DNA from: Pseudomonadales bacterium
Lineage (GTDB): Bacteria; Pseudomonadota; Gammaproteobacteria; Pseudomonadales; IMCC2047
Length of the DNA stretch: 64,000 nucleotides
Assembly: GCA_024234615.1 (NCBI GenBank)
Contig: JACKNY010000001.1
Coordinates: 1,950,501-2,014,500 of the forward strand
Reading direction: 5' to 3'
How positions within the stretch are numbered: the stretch's first letter is position 1; every line of letters begins with the position of its first letter. The position numbers and the translations under genes were made by a program. This document shows, piece after piece, positions 1 to 8,547 of this stretch. Below the pieces are notes generated by a model that searched no databases, had not been told where the DNA came from, and was given only the letters and a program-made list of their open reading frames with translations.

Positions 1-1104
1 ATAACGTAGCATCATTTCAGCAGATAGAATCAGAGAACCCGGATTTACCTTATCTTGACCTGCGTATTTAGGTGCCGTACCGTGAGTTGCTTCAAAAATC
101 GCTACTTTATCGCCGATGTTGGCGCCTGGCGCGATACCAATACCGCCAACCTGCGCCGCCAGTGCATCAGACAGGTAATCACCATTCAAATTTAGGGTCG
201 CAATGACGCTGTATTCGTCTGGACGTAGCAGAATTTGCTGTAACATGGCATCAGCAATTACATCTTTGACAATGATATCTTTGCCGGTTTTAGGATTTTT
301 CAATACACACCAGGGACCGCCGTCCAGCAGCTCAGCGCCAAACTCTTCGCGAGCCAACTCATAGCCCCACTCTTTGAACGCACCTTCGGTGAATTTCATA
401 ATATTGCCTTTGTGCACCAAGGTGACACTCGGCAAATTCTGATCGATGGCATATTGGATAGTGCGACGCACTAAACGTTGCGTCCCTTCTTTAGACACCG
501 GTTTAATGCCGATACCGCACTCTTGAGGGAAACGTATTTTGGTTACACCAAAGTCTTCTTGCAGAATTTTGATCAATTTGTCTGCTTCTGGACTGCCAGC
601 CGCCCACTCGACACCCGCATAGATGTCTTCAGAGTTTTCTCGGAAAATTACCATATTAGTCTTGCCAGGCTCTTTCACCGGACTGGGAACGCCCTCAAAC
701 CAACGCACCGGGCGCTGACACACGTAAAGATCTAATTCCTGACGCAAGGCCACATTAAGCGACCTAATACCGCCTCCAACTGGCGTAGTCAGAGGACCTT
801 TAATGCCAATAGTAAATTCGGTGAAAGCTTGTAGAGTCTCTTCCGGCAACCATTGATCGTCACCATAGACACGAACGGCCTTTTCACCAGAGTAAACTTC
901 CATCCAAGCAATTGAACGCTGGCCACCGTAGGCCTTTTCAACCGCTGCGTCGACAACATTGATCATCGGGGGAGTGACATCAACACCAATGCCATCACCT
1001 TCTATAAAAGGTATGATGGGTCGATTGGGAACGTTTAAGGAATGATCTGAATTGACGGTAATTTTTTCACCGTCTTGTGGAACTGAAATGTGCTGATATG
1101 ACAT
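1..1104 (-). CDS. icd: NADP-dependent isocitrate dehydrogenase, 3' end outside window
   Basis: Oxidative decarboxylation of isocitrate to 2-oxoglutarate with NADP in the TCA cycle; cytoplasmic homodimer. I translated the minus strand from the ATG at 1102-1104. It begins MSYQHISVPQDGEK and continues with PIIPFIEGDGIGVDVTPPM, the typical N-terminal nucleotide/substrate region of the E. coli-type enzyme. Near the window edge it reads GTAPKYAGQDKVNPGS, which is the family's conserved C-terminal region. All 368 codons present are open. E. coli Icd has about 416 residues, so only the last 50 or so are missing. It is divergent from rluE, as in E. coli, where icd, rluE and nudJ are neighbours. Identification is by recalled family motifs; the gene runs off the left edge. 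Confidence 0.95.
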   Translation of the reverse strand, partial: MSYQHISVPQDGEKITVNSDHSLNVPNRPIIPFIEGDGIGVDVTPPMINVVDAAVEKAYGGQRSIAWMEVYSGEKAVRVYGDDQWLPEETLQAFTEFTIGIKGPLTTPVGGGIRSLNVALRQELDLYVCQRPVRWFEGVPSPVKEPGKTNMVIFRENSEDIYAGVEWAAGSPEADKLIKILQEDFGVTKIRFPQECGIGIKPVSKEGTQRLVRRTIQYAIDQNLPSVTLVHKGNIMKFTEGAFKEWGYELAREEFGAELLDGGPWCVLKNPKTGKDIIVKDVIADAMLQQILLRPDEYSVIATLNLNGDYLSDALAAQVGGIGIAPGANIGDKVAIFEATHGTAPKYAGQDKVNPGSLILSAEMMLRY

Positions 1105-1288
1105 ACTGGTCTCCGTCAAAAACTACTTTTACCTATCTTCTTTAATCTTTCTACCTGAACCCCATTACTTTTATTAGAATAGCGGCTGCGTAATATAAAT
1201 ATCAGGTAAATTTGAATCAATATTTCCATTTGATCGCCCCTGCCGAGGGCTGCAAATGATATAGGGTTTAAGTGAAATCATCCAGGCT

Positions 1289-1849
1289 ATGGCAAAAATT
1301 ATCCTATTTAATAAACCTTTTCGTGTCCTATCTCAATTTACGGGTGATCCCGGTCAGCACACACTTTCATCTTTCATCGATATTCCCGGCGTATATCCAG
1401 CCGGCAGACTCGACAACGACTCCGAAGGTCTCCTAATTCTAACGGATGATGGCGCGTTACAGCACCGCATTAGCCACCCCAAGCATAAACTTGAAAAAAC
1501 CTACTGGGCTCAGGTAGAAGGTGAAATTACTGCCGAAGCAATCAACACTTTGAGAACAGGCGTCAACCTCAAAGACGGCTTGACCAACCCCGCTAAGGTT
1601 AGCGGCATTACCGAGCCAAGCCTCTGGCCACGCGATCCGCCAGTTCGATTTAGGGCCAATATTTCCACCTCCTGGATTGAATTAAAAATCAGCGAAGGTA
1701 GAAACCGGCAGGTACGCCGTATGACAGCTGCCGTGGGGTTCCCGACCCTAAGGCTGGTACGGTTCGCCATCGGCAAGTGGACCTTAGAAAACATACAGCC
1801 GGGTGAATACAGGAAAATAACATTAAATGACTCAACTGGAATGAGATAA
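1289..1849 (+). CDS. rluE: 23S rRNA pseudouridine synthase RluE
   Basis: RsuA/RluE-family pseudouridine synthase; in E. coli RluE modifies U2457 of 23S rRNA. The 186-residue protein starts MAKIILFNKPFRVLSQF. It carries the catalytic signature PAGRLDNDSEGLLILTDDG at about residues 36-55, where the Asp of GRLD is the nucleophile, and the later conserved EGRNRQVRRMTAAVG segment at about residues 132-147. There is no N-terminal S4 domain, which fits RluE rather than RsuA. It is divergent from icd and five bases upstream of nudJ, the same order as in E. coli, so the pair is probably co-transcribed. The length is slightly shorter than E. coli RluE (217). Confidence 0.93.
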   Translation: MAKIILFNKPFRVLSQFTGDPGQHTLSSFIDIPGVYPAGRLDNDSEGLLILTDDGALQHRISHPKHKLEKTYWAQVEGEITAEAINTLRTGVNLKDGLTNPAKVSGITEPSLWPRDPPVRFRANISTSWIELKISEGRNRQVRRMTAAVGFPTLRLVRFAIGKWTLENIQPGEYRKITLNDSTGMR

Positions 1850-1854
1850 AAACG

Positions 1855-2304
1855 ATGCCAAAACCTTGGTACCCACATCTGGTCGTGGCAGCAATCATCG
1901 AGTGCGATGGAAAGTTTCTAATGATTGAAGAAAGGTCGGATGGTATGCAGGTTATCAACCAGCCTGCAGGCCATGTCGAAAAAGGTGAAACCCTAATTCA
2001 AGCGGCACTGCGCGAGACCCTTGAAGAAACCGGATGGCATGTCGAGCTACAAAGTATTACGGGCTTTTACCAGTATCACTCTCCACACAATGACATTACC
2101 TATTTCCGATGTTGCTTTAATGGCACAGTTAAACAACAGGTCACCCGGGATTTGGATGATGGCATCATTCGTACGCTGTGGCTAAGTTATGAAGAAATAA
2201 AGGCTATTGAGAACCACTTACGCAGTCCTCTGGTACTGACCTGTATCGAAGACTATCTTAAAGGGCAGCGTTTCGCTTTAGATAGTATTTCTTATTTACT
2301 ATAA
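1855..2304 (+). CDS. nudJ: Nudix phosphohydrolase NudJ
   Basis: NudJ is a Nudix hydrolase that in E. coli hydrolyses thiamine pyrophosphate precursors and nucleoside di- and triphosphates. The 149-residue protein has a complete Nudix box at about residues 39-61: GHVEKGETLIQAALRETL followed by EETGW, matching G-x5-E-x7-R-E-U-x-E-E-x-G-U. The N-terminus WYPHLVVAAIIECDGKFLMI is typical of this group. It lies five bases after rluE and is convergent with the 2-oxoacid oxidoreductase operon. In E. coli mnmA follows; here it does not, so synteny breaks immediately downstream. Confidence 0.92.
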   Translation: MPKPWYPHLVVAAIIECDGKFLMIEERSDGMQVINQPAGHVEKGETLIQAALRETLEETGWHVELQSITGFYQYHSPHNDITYFRCCFNGTVKQQVTRDLDDGIIRTLWLSYEEIKAIENHLRSPLVLTCIEDYLKGQRFALDSISYLL

Positions 2305-2322
2305 CGCTATTGCGCTGGCTAT

Positions 2323-2928
2323 CTACAACGACACCAACGGTACTCGTTCTGCCAGGCTAGTTTCTACTAGGTCAAGGTCAGCTTGATCCGCAGTTTGGCT
2401 ATTTTGTGCGATCCGATAGCCTTCTTTCACCGCTTCGAGACTAGACTCTACCAGCTTTGCCGGTGCAACCTGTTCAATTGCGGCGAACAGAGTAACTTCA
2501 TCGCAAATATCAGACAGTGCCAACAACGTGCCAAGTGCAACCATATTGGTGGAACGAATACTGCCCAAACGTTTTGCCGTTTCACTGATAGGCAAGAATA
2601 CGCATTGCCCATTATTTGGACGGTAAAGTTCACTCAATGGACTGTCGATAATTATCAAACTCGAGGGTTTCAGTAACTGGTCGGAGGCACCAATTGCGAT
2701 TTTATGCAACACCACCAGATAATCCAGGGAGGTTGCCAAGGGGTAGTCGACGTCATGATCGCTGGCGACCAGGTCAGATCGGCTTAATCCCCCACGGGAA
2801 GTTGGTTCATAACTTTGGGATTGAGCGACCTTGAACTTCTTCTGTGTCAACGCCTCCCCAAGAATTCGACCTATCAGCAAAATACCCTGCCCGCCGCTAC
2901 CGCTAAGGCGTATTTCTAGCTCAGCCAT
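2323..2928 (-). CDS. 2-oxoacid:ferredoxin oxidoreductase, gamma subunit (KorC-like)
   Basis: Gamma subunit of a KorABC-type 2-oxoacid:acceptor oxidoreductase, which decarboxylates a 2-oxoacid to an acyl-CoA and passes electrons to ferredoxin. The 201 residues match the usual size of a stand-alone gamma subunit. The N-terminus has the family glycine motif RLSGSGGQGILLIGRILGEA, and QSYEPTSRGGLSRSDLV follows, also typical. It is the last gene of a five-gene minus-strand operon (iorA-iorB-korA-korB-korC) and overlaps korB by eight bases, implying translational coupling. The real substrate (2-oxoglutarate, pyruvate or an aryl 2-oxoacid) cannot be read from the sequence. Confidence 0.88.
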   Translation of the reverse strand: MAELEIRLSGSGGQGILLIGRILGEALTQKKFKVAQSQSYEPTSRGGLSRSDLVASDHDVDYPLATSLDYLVVLHKIAIGASDQLLKPSSLIIIDSPLSELYRPNNGQCVFLPISETAKRLGSIRSTNMVALGTLLALSDICDEVTLFAAIEQVAPAKLVESSLEAVKEGYRIAQNSQTADQADLDLVETSLAERVPLVSL

Positions 2929-3763
2929 TATTTTCCCCTTCTCGCATCGTTAATATATGCTGACGATAAGCCGCTGCATACTCAGGCCGGTTATTGCGTG
3001 CCATGACACCCGTTTTCAGGAAATTCGGACGAAATGGCTGATCGACTTGATTATCATAAACATCCGGTCGCACCGATGATTTCTGCGTCAATACCATTTC
3101 AGCCGAGTCGCCTAGTTCATTTTTACGACCAAACACTTCTGTGCAGTCTGACATAACCTCAACAAAGGAAAAGCCGGAATGAGCTAAACCTTCCTTAAGT
3201 ACATTTTTTAACGCGGGGGTTTGCAGCGTGATTTCGCGTCCGACAAAACCAGCTCCTGCCGCTTGCGCTAAGGCGCAGGCATCAAAGGTAGGCTCATAGT
3301 TACCATTGGGCGTGGTGGTGGTAAAACGATCATTACTGGTGGTGGGTGAAACCTGGCCGCCCGTCATACCATAAACCTCGTTGTTTAGCATCATGCAAGT
3401 AATATTGAGGTTACGTCTACAAGCATGGATTAAATGATTGCCACCAATCGCTAAACAATCACCATCACCAGTGATGACGATAACTTCTAAGTCCGGACGA
3501 GCCAACTTCAAGCCGGTCGCAAAGGCCAATGGTCGACCGTGAGTGACGTGAAAAGTATTAGCATCGATATAGGCCCCGAGACGTCCCGAGCACCCAATTC
3601 CAGATACGAACGCCAACTTATCCTTCGGAATTTCGAGCTCATCAATAGCCCAAAGCAGTGCCCTTAACGCGATACCATGTCCACAACCGGGGCAGAGAAA
3701 ATGTGGAAACAGGTGTTCTCTTAAATAGTCGCGTATATTGAATTGGCTATCAACGTCACTCAT
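2921..3763 (-). CDS. 2-oxoacid:ferredoxin oxidoreductase, beta (TPP) subunit (KorB-like)
   Basis: Thiamine pyrophosphate-binding subunit of the KorABC-type enzyme. In the 280 residues I see the early cysteine motif CPGCGHGIALRALLWAI (about 24-40), then GIGCSGRLGAYIDANTFHVT, and the TPP/Mg motif VITGDGDCLAIGGNHLIHA with the later LNNEVYGMTGGQVSPTT. The cysteines of CPGC and GIGC are those that bind a [4Fe-4S] cluster in 2-oxoacid:ferredoxin oxidoreductases. It overlaps korA upstream and korC downstream by eight bases each, so the three subunits are tightly coupled. Substrate is unassigned. Confidence 0.9.
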   Translation of the reverse strand: MSDVDSQFNIRDYLREHLFPHFLCPGCGHGIALRALLWAIDELEIPKDKLAFVSGIGCSGRLGAYIDANTFHVTHGRPLAFATGLKLARPDLEVIVITGDGDCLAIGGNHLIHACRRNLNITCMMLNNEVYGMTGGQVSPTTSNDRFTTTTPNGNYEPTFDACALAQAAGAGFVGREITLQTPALKNVLKEGLAHSGFSFVEVMSDCTEVFGRKNELGDSAEMVLTQKSSVRPDVYDNQVDQPFRPNFLKTGVMARNNRPEYAAAYRQHILTMREGENNG

Positions 3764-4922
3764 TAGATGCTAGCTCCTTTATTCTATGTAGGATTTGCTC
3801 GGGCGTAATAGTTTCGCCGTCAATCCGGTTCAAGCCTTCAACTCGGCAACTTGTGGGGCGATAACGTTCAACCTCCTGAATCAACTGCCCCGCATTCATT
3901 TCCGGCACCAGTAGGTTTGTTACCGGGCCTAGAATTGCTTTTAACGGTTCGGCAGGGAATGGCCACAGGGTGATGGGTCGAAACATGCCCACTTTAATAC
4001 CTTCATTGCGCGCCAACTTAACTGCGCGTCGTGCCGCGCGAGAGGTAATTCCGTAGGACACCACCAATATTTCCGCATCCTCCGTATTGATTGCTTCGAA
4101 GCTCTCCACCAACGCATTGTGGTGTTGAAGTTTGCCCAGCAGGCGCTGCATGTATTCATTTACCAGTACAGGGTCTTGAGTGGGGAATCCATCCGGGGCA
4201 TGGGTTAACCCGGTGGTATGAGTTCGAAACCCATCACCAGGACGCACCATCTCGGGAACTTTATCCTCCCCTGCTGCATAGGGTTTGAATTCCGCCGAGA
4301 CTTCAGCCGCCCACTTACGGTTATGCAACTCAATCTCTGCACTTTCTTTCAGCTCAACCGTTTCTCTCAGGTGACCGATAGCTTCGTCATAGAGCAAAAT
4401 TACTGGGACGCGCAGGGTTTCCGACAAGTTAAACGCACGGATAGTTTGCTCATAAATTTCCGGTACCGAGGCTGGCGTGATAACAATAATAGGATGATCA
4501 CCGTGGGTACCCCAGCGTGCCTGCATAATATCGCCTTGCGCGGGGCGCGTGGGCAATCCGGTGCTCGGCCCACCCCGCATCACATTGACGATGACACAGG
4601 GAATTTCAGCCCCGGCAGCATAGCCTAAATTTTCTTGTTTCAAAGAAAATCCAGGGCCACTGGTAGCTGTCATCACTTTCAGCCCCCCCATGGACGCGCC
4701 AAGAATAGCCCCCATTGAGGCAATTTCATCCTCCATTTGGATAAAAATACCATCCACCTTGGGTAACTCCAAAGACATGCGTTCGGCAATTTCTGAGGAA
4801 GGTGTGATCGGATAGCCGGCGTAAAAACGACATCCTGCAGCGATAGCACCCATCGCGCAGGCATGATTACCTTCTATATTAACCAGGCGAGGTTCAGATA
4901 ATTTGGACATAGGGATTGCCAT
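3756..4922 (-). CDS. 2-oxoacid:ferredoxin oxidoreductase, alpha subunit (KorA-like)
   Basis: Alpha subunit (pyrimidine-binding and domain II) of the KorABC-type enzyme. The 388 residues begin with NIEGNHACAMGAIAAGCRFY and contain GYPITPSSEIAERMS (YPITPSS is the signature that contacts the TPP pyrimidine) and MTATSGPGFSLKQENLGYA. The C-terminal part carries VVSYGITSRAARRAVKLAR, typical of domain II. An in-frame second ATG lies four codons in; neither start has a clear Shine-Dalgarno sequence, so I keep the longer form. It lies five bases after iorB and overlaps korB by eight bases. Confidence 0.9.
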   Translation of the reverse strand: MAIPMSKLSEPRLVNIEGNHACAMGAIAAGCRFYAGYPITPSSEIAERMSLELPKVDGIFIQMEDEIASMGAILGASMGGLKVMTATSGPGFSLKQENLGYAAGAEIPCVIVNVMRGGPSTGLPTRPAQGDIMQARWGTHGDHPIIVITPASVPEIYEQTIRAFNLSETLRVPVILLYDEAIGHLRETVELKESAEIELHNRKWAAEVSAEFKPYAAGEDKVPEMVRPGDGFRTHTTGLTHAPDGFPTQDPVLVNEYMQRLLGKLQHHNALVESFEAINTEDAEILVVSYGITSRAARRAVKLARNEGIKVGMFRPITLWPFPAEPLKAILGPVTNLLVPEMNAGQLIQEVERYRPTSCRVEGLNRIDGETITPEQILHRIKELASNE

Positions 4923-4927
4923 AAAAA

Positions 4928-5857
4928 TTAGTTTTTATAATTCAACGAAATTGCAAAATCAGGACAAAGCCGTTCGCAAATTCTACAGAGGGTACAGAGT
5001 TCTGGTTTGGTTAGTTCCGCAATGCCATTTTCATTTAGACTAAGGCAGCGTTCCGGGCAAAATTTAACGCAGATATCGCAGCTTTTACACCAAGCCTCGG
5101 TGATTACCGGTAGCTCAAATTGGACTTCGTGAGGTGTATGCGATCCCGCCAACCCCTCGTTATTACCTTTGCCTCCTTTTAGTACCAACGGATCATAACG
5201 TTCCACCCAGTCTCTACCTTGGGTAAAAGCTTCCATGTTGATATCAACGGTCTTTGGCGGCACGAATTGTGCGATCACCTGTTTCCAGTCATCCGCAGGG
5301 AAATCCAAGGCGGTAGATAACATTCCCAGCAAAAGCGTATTCGCCGCTTTGGCATTACCTAGCTCAGTCGCCATATGGCCTGCATCGGCGGCAAAGCAAT
5401 TGCTAATCAATTCTGAGATATCCGCTACCGACTCTTTTGCGTAACCACTGCGCGCCCCGTGTTTTCGATCACGACAAGCAAAGGGTGGTACAATCTGTTG
5501 CGTATCCGCGATAAAAATCCCAGTTTCAGGTTTTAGGTATGGCAACCAACGTAGACCCTCAGCCCACTCCAGCGCCACTAACACATCAGCCTGCCCCACC
5601 GGGATAGTTGGAGAATACACTTGCTCTCCAAAACGTACATGACTGAAGACGGAACCACCGCGTTTGGCCATGCCATGCACTTCACTTTGCTTCACCTGAA
5701 ACCCCTGTTGTTGGCATAGCGCAGCCAACACTTTGGATACCATGATGACACCTTGGCCACCAACACCAACCACTAATACGTTAGTGGGCACTTTCATCGC
5801 TTGCGGCTGTCTCAACGTCGGTGAGACTTCAGCTTGAATTAGGGTGGAATCACTCAT
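4928..5857 (-). CDS. iorB: Indolepyruvate oxidoreductase beta subunit with C-terminal ferredoxin domain
   Basis: IorB-type gamma/beta subunit of indolepyruvate:ferredoxin oxidoreductase, which converts aryl pyruvates to aryl-acetyl-CoA. I start at the ATG overlapping the iorA stop by four bases (ATGA), giving 309 residues; a longer upstream frame exists but is less likely. The N-terminal domain has VLVVGVGGQGVIMVSKVLAA and SEVHGMAKRGGSVFSHVRFG, both family signatures. IorB proteins are usually near 200 residues. Here about 60 more encode two [4Fe-4S] motifs, CKSCDICVKFCP and CTLCRICERLCP, matching the small ferredoxin (delta) subunit of KorABCD systems. No separate korD gene is present, so this fusion may serve both enzymes. 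Confidence 0.87.
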   Translation of the reverse strand: MSDSTLIQAEVSPTLRQPQAMKVPTNVLVVGVGGQGVIMVSKVLAALCQQQGFQVKQSEVHGMAKRGGSVFSHVRFGEQVYSPTIPVGQADVLVALEWAEGLRWLPYLKPETGIFIADTQQIVPPFACRDRKHGARSGYAKESVADISELISNCFAADAGHMATELGNAKAANTLLLGMLSTALDFPADDWKQVIAQFVPPKTVDINMEAFTQGRDWVERYDPLVLKGGKGNNEGLAGSHTPHEVQFELPVITEAWCKSCDICVKFCPERCLSLNENGIAELTKPELCTLCRICERLCPDFAISLNYKN

Positions 5858-7704
5858 TGTAGCTGACCTGCATCGGCGGGTTGGATACAGTTGGTCGAAC
5901 CCACCTGAGCGCACAGACTACAGCCAATACAGGCAGCCTCGTCTATTTTTACCTTATGGTGCCCCTCAAACATCTCGTCGCTCCAGGAGATAGCTGGACA
6001 ACCCAAGTTCATGCAGGCCTGACAACCTGTGCAGTTTTCAGCCTTAACCTGGAAAGCCGGACCTTTTAATTTAACCGGATCCAGTACGCAGGGACGATCG
6101 AGAATAATAACGGCAACACCCTTGTATAGCGTCGCTTCACGTAACGACTGATAAACACTGCCCATATTGTAGGAATCAATTTTCTTTAACCACTTCACGC
6201 CAATCGATTTAATCAGTGCTTCATAATCAACTTTGTGCGTCTTTTCTCCGCGCAGGTTTTTTCCCGTTCCAGGGTGATCCTGCCCTCCGGTCATCGCGGT
6301 AATATGGTTATCTAAAAGCACTACGGTGATATTAGCGTTGTTGTAAACCGCATTGATCAAAGGCGGAATCCCCGCGTGTAAAAAGGTGGAGTCGCCAATG
6401 GTTGCGACAACCGGTCGTGTTTCTGTGCCGGAAAGCGCGATACCTGTTGCGTTAGCGATACTGGATCCCATCGCCACTGAGGTATCAATGGCCTTTAACG
6501 GCTCAACCGCCGCCAAGGTATAACAGCCGATATCACCCGAGACACGTGAATTGAGTGCTCGCAATGCCATATAAGCTGTGGTATGTGGACAGCCTGCACA
6601 TAATAAAGGTGGGCGCGCCATAGGCTGGATATCAATCAGCTCAAGTTTTGGCGTCGGTGGTAGCAAGCCTGCTGATTCAAAGCCATCACGCACTACTTCT
6701 GTCGAGAATTCGCCCTCACGCGGAAATAACGACTTCCCTTCAACACCAAGTCCTATCACCTTTAATTGATTTTCAATCATAGGTTCGAGTTCTTCGACAA
6801 CAATAACCCGTTTTACGGAAGCGCAAAAATCACGTATTTTTGCCTCAGGCAATGGATAAGAAACACCCAGTTTTAATACGCTGGCCTCGGGTAGAACTTC
6901 TTTCACATAGGTATAAGCGGTGCTTAAAGTGATGACACCGATTTCTTCACTACTCGGCTCCCAGCGAATCAACTCCGAAGATTCAAAATATTCCTGTAAT
7001 TTTTGTTCCCGCTCCAACAGTGCCCTGTGTCTTATCCGAGCATGGCCGGGAATCATGACATTCTTGGTTGGCAGCTCGAGAAAACCTTTACCGGGGTTCT
7101 CTACACGCTCGCCGGTTTGCACCAAACTACGCGTATGTGACAATCGCGTGGTACTGCGTACAATCACTGGCGTATCAAATTCTTCGCTGATATCAAATGC
7201 CAGTTTGGTAAAATCGAGCGCTTCTTGCGCATCAGTTGGTTCTAAAATGGGGACCATTGCCAACTGTCCAAAATAGCGCGTGTCCTGTTCATTTTGCGAG
7301 CTATGGATACCGGGGTCGTCACAAACAACCAATACCAATGCACCATTCACGCCAATATAGGTTTGTGACATCAGCGAGTCTGAAGCAACGTTCAAGCCGA
7401 CATGCTTCATTGATGTAAAGGAACGAACTCCTGCGAAAGAACCACCAATCGCTACATCCAAAGCGACTTTTTCATTGGTGGACCATTCCGCATGTAAATC
7501 CGCCGCTGGGTATTTAGCCAGATTTTCCATGATTTCTGTGCTAGGCGTACCGGGGTAGGCTGCCGCCACTTTCACGCCAGCTTCCCAAGCACCACGGGCA
7601 ATTGCCTCATTGCCCATCATTGGCCGTAATATTTGTTTAGTCTCTGGACCTGAAGTGATACTGGTAGGTTTTGATGCTTTGCTCAGTTCAGCTAGTTCTG
7701 ACAT
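5854..7704 (-). CDS. iorA: Indolepyruvate:ferredoxin oxidoreductase alpha subunit
   Basis: Large subunit of an IorAB enzyme. The 616 residues show PMMGNEAIARGAWEAGVKV and AAYPGTPSTEIMENL near the N-terminus (pyrimidine-binding domain), LCAGCPHTTAYMAL and SGDIGCYTLAAVEPL in the middle, and the TPP/Mg motif TIGDSTFLHAGIPPLINAVY with LLDNHITAMTGGQDHPGTG. The C-terminal ferredoxin domain carries CTGCQACMNLGCP and CIGCSLCAQVGSTNC, typical of IorA. It is the first gene of the five-gene operon; the 82-bp gap to the small plus-strand gene at 7787 must hold its promoter. Expected substrates are transamination products of aromatic amino acids. This is inferred from the family, not shown here. Confidence 0.92.
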   Translation of the reverse strand: MSELAELSKASKPTSITSGPETKQILRPMMGNEAIARGAWEAGVKVAAAYPGTPSTEIMENLAKYPAADLHAEWSTNEKVALDVAIGGSFAGVRSFTSMKHVGLNVASDSLMSQTYIGVNGALVLVVCDDPGIHSSQNEQDTRYFGQLAMVPILEPTDAQEALDFTKLAFDISEEFDTPVIVRSTTRLSHTRSLVQTGERVENPGKGFLELPTKNVMIPGHARIRHRALLEREQKLQEYFESSELIRWEPSSEEIGVITLSTAYTYVKEVLPEASVLKLGVSYPLPEAKIRDFCASVKRVIVVEELEPMIENQLKVIGLGVEGKSLFPREGEFSTEVVRDGFESAGLLPPTPKLELIDIQPMARPPLLCAGCPHTTAYMALRALNSRVSGDIGCYTLAAVEPLKAIDTSVAMGSSIANATGIALSGTETRPVVATIGDSTFLHAGIPPLINAVYNNANITVVLLDNHITAMTGGQDHPGTGKNLRGEKTHKVDYEALIKSIGVKWLKKIDSYNMGSVYQSLREATLYKGVAVIILDRPCVLDPVKLKGPAFQVKAENCTGCQACMNLGCPAISWSDEMFEGHHKVKIDEAACIGCSLCAQVGSTNCIQPADAGQLQ

Positions 7705-7786
7705 ATAATCTACTTCATTTCATTGTTTTATATCGCAACCGCGTTGATCTATCACGCTTGCGCGTAACCCTCTCAAAAGGACAGCT

Positions 7787-7993
7787 ATGGTACAGAATTC
7801 AAAAAGTAGGAGTCATGATTTGTATCATGAATATTTGGCTATGTTGGGGCGTATTTTATCGCCGCTAACGGCGAAGGAGGCTGTTGCGAAGGACTATGCT
7901 GAGTACCAAATGACAGGAAAAACCAGTCCTCTGATGTGGCACAAAATAAATTCTACCGAAGGAACCTCTGGTCTATTCATTGACTTAACTTAA
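7787..7993 (+). CDS. Small hypothetical protein
   Basis: An open frame of 68 codons with a reasonable Shine-Dalgarno sequence (AAAGGA) seven to eight bases before the ATG, divergent from iorA. The product is hydrophilic with no membrane segment or cysteine motif; the N-terminal half looks helical (LYHEYLAMLGRILSPLTAKEAVAKDY). I recognise no family. Its last 17 bases overlap the end of the convergent PNPOx-type gene. Part of it could be chance, so the call rests mainly on the ribosome-binding site and position. Confidence 0.45.
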   Translation: MVQNSKSRSHDLYHEYLAMLGRILSPLTAKEAVAKDYAEYQMTGKTSPLMWHKINSTEGTSGLFIDLT

Positions 7994-8441
7994 CCTTATC
8001 TCGATGTCCAAATCCCTTGGCATTATCAATGAAGTACAGTCGTCGTGGTACCAGCTTATACCAAGTTACCCCCGCCATTGCTTTACTGATTGCTGATGGC
8101 GCTTTAAGTGCTGTTTGTATGACTGGAAACTTTTTCGCATAACACGCCATCGCTGCGGCTTTTGCCGCACCGTTGAGAACATTAATCTCACCTTCTAGCT
8201 GCACGCCTTTAATGTCCTGCCAATTATCGTAATCCAGCTGGATGGTCGCGGCGACCTGCGAGCATTTCGACATATTTTCGCCATGCCGTGTTGAGGGTGC
8301 CGATAAAAAATAAAACTCGAAGCCATCATTGACAAAAAATACTGCCGCAGCCCAGGGGCCTTCTGGACCAGTGGTGGCGAGGGTCATCACATGCTTATCT
8401 TTGATATAAGCTAGCACGCTTTGCGCTAAAGCATCGTTCAC
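7977..8441 (-). CDS. Pyridoxamine 5'-phosphate oxidase-like flavin-binding protein
   Basis: A 154-residue split-barrel protein of the PNPOx-like superfamily, whose small members bind FMN, F420 or haem. The N-terminus VLAYIKDKHVMTLATTGPEG then PWAAAVFFVNDGFEFYFLSA is the typical first half of the barrel; QLDYDNWQDIKGVQLEGEI forms the second. Substrate is unknown; many such proteins reduce small organic molecules or bind flavin for storage. It is monocistronic, lying between the small convergent gene at 7787 and comEC, which has the same orientation 106 bp upstream. Confidence 0.8.
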   Translation of the reverse strand: MNDALAQSVLAYIKDKHVMTLATTGPEGPWAAAVFFVNDGFEFYFLSAPSTRHGENMSKCSQVAATIQLDYDNWQDIKGVQLEGEINVLNGAAKAAAMACYAKKFPVIQTALKAPSAISKAMAGVTWYKLVPRRLYFIDNAKGFGHRDKVKLSQ

Positions 8442-8547
8442 CTTTTACTCCTTCAATATTTAGGCCTGTTCCGCGATAAGCATAAACTGCGAAACAAATG
8501 AAATCCATGGCTATTCTAGAGTATTGACCTGACTATTTATTGGGTTG

